Shown: piece by piece, positions 24,640-32,712 of the stretch
Layout: every line of letters starts with the position of its first letter
How positions within the stretch are numbered: the first letter of the stretch is position 1
From: CAVQND01 sp964653485
GTDB taxonomy: Bacteria; Verrucomicrobiota; Verrucomicrobiia; Limisphaerales; UBA8199
DNA: 64,000 nucleotides
NCBI GenBank assembly: GCA_964653485.1
Contig: CAZZFF010000005.1
Coordinates: forward strand, 37,868-101,867
Direction of reading: 5' to 3'
Position numbers and translations under genes: made by a program
The notes under the pieces: model-generated
Database searches by the model: none
What the model saw: the letters and a program-made list of their open reading frames with translations, nothing else
Told to the model about the DNA's origin: nothing

Positions 24640-27546
24640 ATGAAAACCGAAAGACCTGCCGGGAACCCACGCTTCCGCGGGCGGAACTGGGACGGGCAAT
24701 GCTCCGCGCTCCGCCGATTAGCCTGGCTTTTCCCTGTCGTGGCGTGTTTGATGACGCTCAACTCCCGCTCGGCCACCCCCGTGCAGGCGCTCCAGCGTCC
24801 AGGCCCGCCGCCGCATGAGAAGGTTCAGACCCTGGCGTTCTCACCAGATGGGAATACCCTGGCCGTGGGCAGCAGCGCGCCCGCTCTCGCCCCAGCCAGC
24901 TTTCCGGGCGTTCCTTCGCTCCCCGAGGGCACCATTGAACTCTGCGACCTCAAGACAGGCAGGTGGATGACCCCACTTCGCCAGAGTGCAAAAACCCAAA
25001 ACGGAGATATGCCGAACCCGGTCGGTGCGCTCGCGTTTTCGCCTGACGGCAAGTGGCTGATCGGCGGTGATGCGCCGGGATACACGCTTTGGGAGGTGGC
25101 GACGGGCAAACAGAGGTACCAATGGCGCAAGGGCGTCATGCTCGAACCGCTCTCCCCGGGATGGTCTCCCGATGGCCGGTGGATCGCGCTGCCGTCTATG
25201 TTGCAACCAGGCGCCGGCGCCTTTGAGACGGGCCCGAATGGGATCGCGGTGGTTGAGGCGGCGACTGGAAAAGCAAAAATGTTCTTCCCGGTCGAGGTTG
25301 GCTACGCGCGAACGGCGCGGATTTCGCCGGATGGCAAATTATTGGCCATGTCGGGCCAGGACTGCACCGTCAGGGTGTTCGACCTGGCGACGGCGACGAA
25401 CGTTTTCCGTGACGAGGTGCGGACGACCCTGTTCGCCGCCTGCTTTTCACCGGACGGCCGTTGCCTGGTCGCCGGCTCGAGCTGGGGCGGCGTGCTGCTG
25501 ATCTACGACGTACGTTCCGATGACGGCAAGATCGTAATCACGAAGCGCGGCACCTCGGCCCAAGGAGCGGGCGAGGTGCATAGCCTGGAGTTTACTCCCG
25601 ATGGGAGGCGGGCCCTGTGCAATGCTTCGCTTGGTGTCGAGCTTTGGGATGCTACGAGCTGGGCAAGCTTCAAGGTCGTCGGCGAAGCTTATGGTCGCTT
25701 GTCGCCCGATGGAGGCAGAATCGCTTTGGCCCGGGAGTCCACTCCGAACCTGATTGAGGTATGGGCGCTGGATGAGTTGGAAAAGACGATGACGACGCCG
25801 GAAGCGGCCGTCAGGGAGGCCGTCGAAAATGCCGGCCGAGCGCCCTGCATCACTGGCCTGGCATTTATCGATTGGGCCAAACAACAGTGGGCCTTGGACC
25901 AGGGCAAGCAGCGCACCGATACTCCGGCGTGGTCCGACCTCCAGCCTTACTTTGGCCTCAACGGATGGCAACCGCGGTGCCCGTCAGGGGGGACTTACAC
26001 CCTCGGCACGATAGGGGAGAAACCCCGGTGCGGCATCCCGGGGCATGTGCTGGCGGGTGGCCTGGACCCGATGGCGGCCCGCAATATCTGTGTGAATAAT
26101 CTCGCGATGCTCGATGCGCGCAAGAGGCTATGGGCTTTGGACAAGGGCATGCAGCCTGGCGATACCCTGACGATGTCCGACCTCCTTGGCACCAATCGCT
26201 GGATTCCTCGGTGTCCTTCAGGGGGGACTTACACCCTCGGCACGCTCCGCGAGATGCCTCGATGCAGCATCCCGGAGCACGTGTTCGTGGCGCCGCAGGG
26301 CAGGGCTCCTCAGGTCAGGACGAGGACTCCAGCCACAAGCCTGGTCTTGCTCGATGCGGCGACCGGCAAGACAGTGCTGGATTTCAAAGGCCCCGTGGCC
26401 TCCAGCCCGCCGCTGGCTTTCTCGGCCGATGGCCGCTGCTTGTTGACCGCAAACACGAACCGCGAATTAGTGATCTGGGACGTGCAAACCGGCGAAATGG
26501 CGCGGACGCTAAAGATGAATCCTGCCACCGACGCGAGCACGACGCTCCAAGCCGCCGCCTGGGCGCCGGATGGCCAACGCATTCTACAGGTGCGCGCGAA
26601 CTTCTCGGATCGAACTGAGAGGTCGCGCAAGGTCTTCGTGTGCGACGCGGTCACGGGCGAGGTGCGCCTGAGGCTGGAAGATGCCGACCATGGGATCGCC
26701 GAGGCGGCCTTCAGCGCAGACGGGCGGTCCATTCTCACCGCCGGCCGGGTCCATGGCAGCCTTACGTGGTGGGACGCTTCGAGCGGAAACCGGATTCGCG
26801 AGGTCATCGAGCTTTGGGCCGATGATCATCCGAGCATCCACGATGGCGTCGTGGACCGCGCCGTCACGCTGGCCGATAACCGCAAGCCTCGGAGCTGGTG
26901 GCATGCCTATAACGGGTCCCGCCTTTCCGCGGAGAGCGTTCAGGGACAGCGGTGGCACGAGGGTGTCCAGGACCATGCCGCCCTGGTGCCGGGGGAAAAG
27001 ATGCTGCTGACCCTGGGCTTAGGCAGTTGGGCGCGGATGTGGGACATCGGGAGCGGAGAGGTGCTGTGGACGGACGGAGGCATGGCCCCTCGATCGGTCG
27101 CGGGAGCTTTGCAGCGGCGACCTGCAGGCGTCCTCTTCAGCCCGGACGGCAGCAGGTTCCTCACCCCCGGTCATTCGTTGGGGCCGGCGGCCAGTGAGTT
27201 CTGGGAGGCGCGGACCGGGGAGAGACGAGAGCCGAGCTTCCCATTCGAGGAGACCCAAATGGTCGAATTGCAGTCGAGTGAGTTCCCCCCCAAGCCGATT
27301 GGTGTCCAAGCACGGCCATTTCCCATCCCGTTTTCAGCCGCCGCCTTCAGCCCGGATGGCGGCCGCTTGCTCACCTGGCAGGCCGCGCCGGTCCATCGCC
27401 TGGCTCTGCCGCGCCTTTGGGACCTGCGGACGCAGGCCATGCTCTGGAAAACCGATCTCGGAGGGGTCAAAGCGGGCGCGTTCTCGCCGGACGGCGGCAA
27501 GATCGCCGTCGTGATCGATAGGTCCTGGGTCGGGCAGGGCTTTTGA
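24640..27546 (+). CDS. WD40 beta-propeller protein with two pseudopilin-like inserted modules
   Basis: 968 residues from ATG 24640 (a GTG at 24616 is also in frame). A membrane or signal segment near residues 33-45 (LAWLFPVVACLMTL) suggests export. About thirteen (F/W)SPDG-type strand motifs mark WD40 repeats on both sides. Between about residues 400 and 555 lie two copies of a ~65-residue module (KQQWALDQGK, then CPSGGTYTLGT, then RCGIPGHV or RCSIPEHV). That pattern is usually found at the C-terminus of type II pseudopilin-like proteins in Verrucomicrobia. The two modules share a 26-bp identical DNA stretch (about 25984 and 26219). Function unknown; propellers usually serve as binding scaffolds. 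Confidence 0.85.
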   Translation: MKTERPAGNPRFRGRNWDGQCSALRRLAWLFPVVACLMTLNSRSATPVQALQRPGPPPHEKVQTLAFSPDGNTLAVGSSAPALAPASFPGVPSLPEGTIELCDLKTGRWMTPLRQSAKTQNGDMPNPVGALAFSPDGKWLIGGDAPGYTLWEVATGKQRYQWRKGVMLEPLSPGWSPDGRWIALPSMLQPGAGAFETGPNGIAVVEAATGKAKMFFPVEVGYARTARISPDGKLLAMSGQDCTVRVFDLATATNVFRDEVRTTLFAACFSPDGRCLVAGSSWGGVLLIYDVRSDDGKIVITKRGTSAQGAGEVHSLEFTPDGRRALCNASLGVELWDATSWASFKVVGEAYGRLSPDGGRIALARESTPNLIEVWALDELEKTMTTPEAAVREAVENAGRAPCITGLAFIDWAKQQWALDQGKQRTDTPAWSDLQPYFGLNGWQPRCPSGGTYTLGTIGEKPRCGIPGHVLAGGLDPMAARNICVNNLAMLDARKRLWALDKGMQPGDTLTMSDLLGTNRWIPRCPSGGTYTLGTLREMPRCSIPEHVFVAPQGRAPQVRTRTPATSLVLLDAATGKTVLDFKGPVASSPPLAFSADGRCLLTANTNRELVIWDVQTGEMARTLKMNPATDASTTLQAAAWAPDGQRILQVRANFSDRTERSRKVFVCDAVTGEVRLRLEDADHGIAEAAFSADGRSILTAGRVHGSLTWWDASSGNRIREVIELWADDHPSIHDGVVDRAVTLADNRKPRSWWHAYNGSRLSAESVQGQRWHEGVQDHAALVPGEKMLLTLGLGSWARMWDIGSGEVLWTDGGMAPRSVAGALQRRPAGVLFSPDGSRFLTPGHSLGPAASEFWEARTGERREPSFPFEETQMVELQSSEFPPKPIGVQARPFPIPFSAAAFSPDGGRLLTWQAAPVHRLALPRLWDLRTQAMLWKTDLGGVKAGAFSPDGGKIAVVIDRSWVGQGF

Positions 27547-27694
27547 GTCTCCTGAGTAACCGGGCGTTTCCCGTGCCGCATTTGGGGTCTGGCCACGCGC
27601 AAGGCGGGAACATGTCCTCCACAGGGACCTAATCTCAGAAAGGAGGCAAACAGGAAATGTCTTTTCAACGCCGAGGGTTTTAACGAAGAATGGC

Positions 27695-29629
27695 GTGAAT
27701 ACGACGATGATCATGAAAATGCACTCACTCTCCCTGGTAACGTTGGCTTCGCTGGCCCTGTGCCTGCCCGCCAAGGCCGATACGTTCGGAATCGACACAC
27801 TGGACCTCTCGAAGGTCGAGCAGGGCTGGGGCAGCCCGCAGCGGAACCGCTCGGTTGAGGGTCACGAGCTCTCCATCGGCGGGCAGAAATTCGCCCAGGG
27901 CCTCGGCACTCACGCCGACGGCGTCCTTCGCATCGCGCTCGGCGGCAAGGCCCAACGGTTCACCGCCAGCGTGGGCGTGGACGACGAGACCGGCGGCCGG
28001 GGCAGCGTCACCTTCCGGGTTGTCGGGGACAATAAGACCCTGTGGGAGAGCGGCGTGATGCGCGGGGGCGCCCCGGCCAAAGAGGTCTCCGTGGACATCA
28101 CGGGCGTTCAGACGCTCTTGCTGGCCGTGGGTGACGCCGGCGATGGCATGGATCACGACCACGCCGATTGGGCGGACGCCAGGATTGTGATGGCCGAGGG
28201 CAAGCCCCAGGCCGTCGGAGCGCCCATCGAAGCCTCCGTGGTGCTGACGCCCAAAGCCGCTCCCACTCCGCGCATCAACGGCCCCAAAATCTTCGGCGCC
28301 CGGCCCGCCGCCCCCTTTCTGTTTGCCATTCCGGCCAGCGGCCAGCGCCCCATGACCTTCAGCGCCGAGGGCCTGCCCGCCGGGCTGCAACTGGATGCCG
28401 CCACCGGCATTATCACCGGCGCGCTCAACGAGAAGGGGGCGTACCGGGTCACCCTCGGCGCCAAAAACGCCCTTGGCACCGCCACCCGCTCGCTGAAGAT
28501 CGTCTGCGGCGACTCCATCGCCCTGACCCCGCCGATGGGCTGGAATAGTTGGAACTGCTTCGCTTGCGACGTGACGGATGCCAATGTTCGGGCCGCGGCG
28601 GATGCGATGGCCGCCAGCGGCCTGGTCGAACACGGCTGGACCTACATCAACATTGACGACTGCTGGGAAGCCGGCCGCGACGCCCAGGGCACCGTCCTGT
28701 CCAATGACAAGTTCCCCAACATGAACGCCCTCACCGAATACGTCCACAGCAAGGGCCTTAAGATCGGGCTTTATTCCTCCCCCGGCCCCAAGACCTGCGC
28801 CGGCCACGAAGGCAGTTACAAGCATGAAGAGCAGGATGCGCGGCGCTATGCGGAATGGGGATTCGATTACCTCAAATACGACTGGTGCAGTTACGGCGAG
28901 ATCGCCCCGCACCCCGACCACCCCGCCTTGCTGAAGCCCTACCAGGTCATGCGCGCCGCGTTGGACAAGGCCCCTCGCGACATCGTCTTCAGCCTCTGCC
29001 AGTACGGCATGGGCAACGTCTGGGAATGGGGCGCCCAGGTCGGAGGCAACTGCTGGCGCACGACCGGGGACATCACCGATACTTGGGGCAGCATGAGCGG
29101 GATCGGGTTCGCCCAGGCCGGACACGAGGCCTTTGCCGGGCCGGGCCACTGGAACGACCCGGACATGCTCGTCGTGGGCTACGTCGGTTGGAGCGCTCGC
29201 GTGCGTCCCACCCACCTCACCCCCAACGAGCAATACACCCACATCAGCCTCTGGTGCCTGCTCTGCTCCCCGTTGCTCATCGGCTGCGACCTCACCAGGC
29301 TCGATGAGTTCACCCTCAACCTCCTGACCAACGACGAAGTGCTCGAGGTCAGCCAGGACCCCTTGGGCCGGCAGGCCGGGCGCGTCGCCCGGGACGGCTC
29401 GCTCGAGGTCTGGTCAAAAGACATGGAAGACGGCTCCAAGGCCGTCGGCCTCTTCAACCGCGGGGACCAGGAAACCCAGGTGACCGCCAAGTGGTCCGAC
29501 CTCAAGCTGGCCGGAACTCACAAAGTCCGCGACCTGTGGCGGCAGCAGGACCTGGGCAGCTTCACCGGGCAATTCCAAGCCGCCGTTCCGCGCCACGGCG
29601 TCGTGCTCGTCAAGGTTGCCGCCGAGTAG
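27695..29629 (+). CDS. NPCBM-GH27 alpha-galactosidase, secreted
   Basis: 644 residues. Signal peptide at the N-terminus (MNTTMIMKMHSLSLVTLASL ... AKA); ATG 27707 is an alternative start. Residues 35-170 are an NPCBM carbohydrate-binding domain (QKFAQGLGTHADGVLRIALG, DHADWADARIVM), about 190-280 a putative Ig-like domain (GLPAGLQLDAATGIITGAL), then GH27 from TPPMGWNSWNCFACDV, with YLKYDWCSYG holding the nucleophile Asp and WNDPDMLVVG. A beta-sandwich C-terminal domain closes it. It removes terminal alpha-galactose, which GalM and GalK encoded just upstream can then use. Confidence 0.95.
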   Translation: MNTTMIMKMHSLSLVTLASLALCLPAKADTFGIDTLDLSKVEQGWGSPQRNRSVEGHELSIGGQKFAQGLGTHADGVLRIALGGKAQRFTASVGVDDETGGRGSVTFRVVGDNKTLWESGVMRGGAPAKEVSVDITGVQTLLLAVGDAGDGMDHDHADWADARIVMAEGKPQAVGAPIEASVVLTPKAAPTPRINGPKIFGARPAAPFLFAIPASGQRPMTFSAEGLPAGLQLDAATGIITGALNEKGAYRVTLGAKNALGTATRSLKIVCGDSIALTPPMGWNSWNCFACDVTDANVRAAADAMAASGLVEHGWTYINIDDCWEAGRDAQGTVLSNDKFPNMNALTEYVHSKGLKIGLYSSPGPKTCAGHEGSYKHEEQDARRYAEWGFDYLKYDWCSYGEIAPHPDHPALLKPYQVMRAALDKAPRDIVFSLCQYGMGNVWEWGAQVGGNCWRTTGDITDTWGSMSGIGFAQAGHEAFAGPGHWNDPDMLVVGYVGWSARVRPTHLTPNEQYTHISLWCLLCSPLLIGCDLTRLDEFTLNLLTNDEVLEVSQDPLGRQAGRVARDGSLEVWSKDMEDGSKAVGLFNRGDQETQVTAKWSDLKLAGTHKVRDLWRQQDLGSFTGQFQAAVPRHGVVLVKVAAE

Positions 29630-29669
29630 AGGCGCCTGCAAAAACCGGCCCGGGGAGCGCGCGGCGCGT

Positions 29670-29698
29670 CAGAGCGTAGTCGTTGCTACGACGCTCTG
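29670..29698. terminator. Hairpin between alpha-galactosidase and hydrolase genes
   Basis: CAGAGCGT (29670-29677) pairs perfectly with ACGCTCTG (29691-29698), and partial pairing continues inward. It lies 41 nt after the alpha-galactosidase stop. There is no T run, so it may be a REP-like element or a processing site rather than a classical terminator. Confidence 0.4.
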
Positions 29699-29733
29699 CG
29701 GCCTCGCGCTCCGAGGCTCCACGTTCCGCAACC

Positions 29734-30516
29734 GTGATCCCACCGCACTCACTTCACTTCGAGTCCGTCGGCCAGGGCCCCCCGCTCGTGGTCCTCCACG
29801 GCCTGTTTGGCTCGCTCGACAATTGGCACACGGTGTCCGGCAAATTGGCCGCCCATTTCCAGGTCCTGGCCGTTGACCAGCGAAACCATGGCCGCTCCTT
29901 CCACAGCCCGGAGATGAGCTATCCTTTGATGGCCGGCGACCTCGTTGATTTCCTGGACGGCCAGGGTATCGAGAGAGCCTCTGTCCTGGGCCATTCCATG
30001 GGTGGCAAGACCGCCATGGAGTTTGCGCTGCGCCAGCCCGCCCGTCTCGACAAGCTGATTGTGGCGGACATCGCGCCGAGGGCCTATTCGCCCCGGCACC
30101 GGCACATCCTCGACGCCCTCCTTTCGCTCAACCTGGCCGCCTACGGCAGCCGCCATGAAATGGAAACCGCCCTGGCCCCGGCAATCCAGGGCAAGCTCAC
30201 GCGCCAGTTCCTCCTCAAAAGCGTCGAGCGGGACGGCCAGGGCGCTTTCCACTGGAGAATGAATCTGCAAGGCATCGCGGACAATTACGGGCGCCTCTGC
30301 GAAGCCCTCGAACCAAGTCGCGCCTGCGACCGGCCCGCCCTGTTCATTGGCGGCGGACGGTCCGATTATCTGGTTCCCGAGGATTTCGATTCGATTCGCC
30401 GCCTTTTCCCCCGCGCGCGCTTCGAAAGCCTGGCCGGAGCCGGCCACTGGGTCCATGCCGACGCCCCGCAGGCCTTCGTGCGGTTCGTCCTCGAGTTCCT
30501 GCTCAAAGGCGATTAG
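29734..30516 (+). CDS. Alpha/beta hydrolase (esterase, YbfF-like)
   Basis: The start is taken as GTG 29734 (MIPPHSLHFESVGQGPPLVV), because the upstream ATG at 29683 lies inside the hairpin. 260 residues: oxyanion motif HGLFGSLDNW, nucleophile elbow LGHSMGGK, acid near ALFIGGGRSDYL, and catalytic histidine in GAGHWVHAD. This matches YbfF-type acyl-esterases (DQRNHGRS motif). It is downstream of the alpha-galactosidase but probably has its own promoter. Confidence 0.88.
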   Translation: MIPPHSLHFESVGQGPPLVVLHGLFGSLDNWHTVSGKLAAHFQVLAVDQRNHGRSFHSPEMSYPLMAGDLVDFLDGQGIERASVLGHSMGGKTAMEFALRQPARLDKLIVADIAPRAYSPRHRHILDALLSLNLAAYGSRHEMETALAPAIQGKLTRQFLLKSVERDGQGAFHWRMNLQGIADNYGRLCEALEPSRACDRPALFIGGGRSDYLVPEDFDSIRRLFPRARFESLAGAGHWVHADAPQAFVRFVLEFLLKGD

Positions 30517-30529
30517 CCCCCCGTAGGCC

Positions 30530-30572
30530 CTTTTGGAATGCGGTGGCAACCAAAGCGCGACACCGCTTTGGC
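30530..30572. repeat. REP-like imperfect palindrome, copy 2
   Basis: CCCTTTTGGAAT, then GCGGTG (30540-30545) pairing with CACCGC (30561-30566), then TTTG. It has the same layout as the element at 2671-2712. The arms differ from copy 1 but keep pairing, as expected for a conserved hairpin. The surrounding 30517-30777 holds no supported gene. Confidence 0.4.
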
Positions 30573-30777
30573 TCGGGCAGCCCCTGGCGCGTTGGATGCC
30601 CCGCACTGCCGAAATCGCCCTCGCCGCTCTGCTCTGCCGGCGCACTCGAAAATACCACTCTGTCCATCGCCATGCAACAATCGGCGGATGGGGCGTTATC
30701 CGGCTTGACTCCGCATGGGTGGGCTTCCAAATTCAGACTAGATTTTCATCGGCTGTGATGATCTGGAAATAAGTAGT

Positions 30778-32622
30778 ATGGCTAAATCGAAGGTTAGCAA
30801 GACCGCGCCCTCATCCCCTCGCCAAGATGAATCTCCCGCGGGCGCCCCCGGCGGCGACCCTCCGAGCACTCCCCGGCCCCAAACCGCCGCCCCGCTTCCG
30901 CCCGCTGACTCCACTCCCCAGTCCGCTGCCCACGGCACAGCCGAAGACAACCGCAATCCCTCAGACCCGGCGGCGGGCAAGGGACCTCTTTCTCAGGAGA
31001 TGGCTGCGAAAGTCAAGGAACTGGTCCGCCTGAGCCAGGAGCAAGGTTACCTCTCTTACACCGATATCAACGATGTCCTGCCCGATGCGATGTTATCGCC
31101 GGAGGACCTGGACGAGATATACACCCAACTGCGCAACCTCGACGTCGAGATCGTCGACCAGGCCGAGGTCGACCGCATCAAGCAACCCGGACCGGAGGAG
31201 GAGGATGAAAGAGCCCGGTTGGACATTCTGGACGACCCGGTGCGCATGTATCTCAAGCAGATGGGCCAGGTCCCCCTCCTGAGCCGCGAGCAGGAAGTCG
31301 AAATCTCCAAGCGGATTGAAGAGGCCGAAACCCGTCTCCGACAGCTCATCTGCGGCCTCGGTTTCGCCGCCAAAGAGCACATCGCCCTGGCGGAAAAACT
31401 CTTGTCCGACCCTCCCAAAGAGCGCTTTGACCGCGTCATTGTGGACAACAAGATCGACAGCCGCGAAACCCACCTTCGCGCCCTCCAGAAGCTCGTCAAG
31501 AAAGTCCGCAAGATGGATATGGAGGTGGATGCCTCTTACTCCCGATGCCAGGGCTGCACTGCTTCACACGAACGCGACAAGCTCCTGGCCGCGTTCAAGA
31601 AACTCGACCGGAAGCTCCAGGCCAGTTTCCCGAAGTTCTTCTACAAGCAGAGGGTCTTCGAGGAGATGGCCATGGTGGCGGAGAACATTTTCGACAAACT
31701 CCATTCTTCCCTTCGCCAGGTTCGAGGCGCGGATAGCGGCGGCAGGCTCCCCTCGCACCCGGCCCTGGTCCAGGCCGAACGGTCCAAAATCCAGGCCCTC
31801 GAGGAGTTCGCCCGCATGCCCAGCGCGGACTTTATCGCCACATTCAAGGAATTGAAGGTCGCCAATGCCAGGGCCATCCAGGCCAAAACTGAAATGGTCG
31901 AGGCCAACCTCCGCCTCGTCATCTCCATCGCCAAGAAGTACACCAACCGCGGCCTTTCCTTCCTGGACCTTATCCAGGAAGGAAACATGGGCCTGATGAA
32001 GGCCGTCGAAAAATTCGAATATCGGCGCGGCTACAAATTCTCCACCTATGCCACATGGTGGATTCGCCAGGCCATCACCCGCTCCATTGCCGACCAGGCC
32101 CGCACGATCCGCATCCCGGTACACATGATCGAGACCATCAACAAGCTCATGCGCACCCAGAAACGCTTGCTGCAGGACTTCGGCCGCGAGCCTTCCCCGG
32201 ACGAAATCGCCGATGAAGCGCAGCTCCCTGTGGAAAGGGTCCGGGGCGTGCTCAAGATGGCGCAGCAGCCCATCTCCCTTCAGTCCCCCGTTGGCGATAG
32301 CGACGACACCAGCTTCGGCGACTTTATCGAGGACAAGACCACCGAAAGCCCTTCCGAAATGACCAGCTTCAGCCTCCTTAAGGACAAGCTGAGCGACGTC
32401 CTGTGCAGCCTCACCGAGCGCGAACGCAGAGTTCTCGAATTGCGCTTCGGCCTGGGCGACGGCTACTCCCGCACCCTCGAAGAAGTTGGACACCAATTCA
32501 GAGTCACTCGCGAACGCATTCGTCAAATCGAGGCCAAGGCCCTGCGCAAAATGCGCCACCCTACCCGCATCCGCCAACTCCACGGCTTCCTCGAAGTCCG
32601 CGACGTGAAGGCGATCGAGTAG
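30778..32622 (+). CDS. rpoD: Primary RNA polymerase sigma factor (sigma-70)
   Basis: 614 residues. The Pro-rich N-terminus (about 1-75) is followed by region 1.1 (LVRLSQEQGYLSYTDINDVL), region 1.2 (RLDILDDPVRMYLKQMGQVP), a nonconserved insert, then region 2 (LRLVISIAKKYTNRGLSFLD, KFEYRRGYKFSTYATWWIRQ), region 3 and region 4 (VLELRFGLGDGYSRTLEEVG, VTRERIRQIEAKALRKMRHP). This is the complete housekeeping sigma factor layout. The Pro/Ala-rich leader before region 1.1 is a lineage-specific extension. No dnaG or rpsU neighbour, so the usual macromolecular synthesis operon is broken up here. Confidence 0.96.
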   Translation: MAKSKVSKTAPSSPRQDESPAGAPGGDPPSTPRPQTAAPLPPADSTPQSAAHGTAEDNRNPSDPAAGKGPLSQEMAAKVKELVRLSQEQGYLSYTDINDVLPDAMLSPEDLDEIYTQLRNLDVEIVDQAEVDRIKQPGPEEEDERARLDILDDPVRMYLKQMGQVPLLSREQEVEISKRIEEAETRLRQLICGLGFAAKEHIALAEKLLSDPPKERFDRVIVDNKIDSRETHLRALQKLVKKVRKMDMEVDASYSRCQGCTASHERDKLLAAFKKLDRKLQASFPKFFYKQRVFEEMAMVAENIFDKLHSSLRQVRGADSGGRLPSHPALVQAERSKIQALEEFARMPSADFIATFKELKVANARAIQAKTEMVEANLRLVISIAKKYTNRGLSFLDLIQEGNMGLMKAVEKFEYRRGYKFSTYATWWIRQAITRSIADQARTIRIPVHMIETINKLMRTQKRLLQDFGREPSPDEIADEAQLPVERVRGVLKMAQQPISLQSPVGDSDDTSFGDFIEDKTTESPSEMTSFSLLKDKLSDVLCSLTERERRVLELRFGLGDGYSRTLEEVGHQFRVTRERIRQIEAKALRKMRHPTRIRQLHGFLEVRDVKAIE

Positions 32623-32648
32623 GAATGATCGAGGATCGAGAATTCAGA

Positions 32649-32712
32649 ATTGAAAATCGTTTATTGGTAATCGATGCTGCCCGCGTTTATTTACAAATAA
32701 CCGATTTTCAAT
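32649..32712. repeat. Perfect 11-bp inverted repeat overlapping a start codon
   Basis: ATTGAAAATCG (32649-32659) is the exact reverse complement of CGATTTTCAAT (32702-32712), spacer 42 nt. The right arm overlaps the first possible ATG (32711) of the next gene, and the region is AT-rich compared with its surroundings. It could be an operator or a structure that limits translation, or the terminator region of rpoD. Confidence 0.55.

Noticed and set aside
27725..29242. A 505-codon minus-strand open frame
   Set aside because: Antisense to the GH27 gene, Gly/Val/Ala-rich and without motif.
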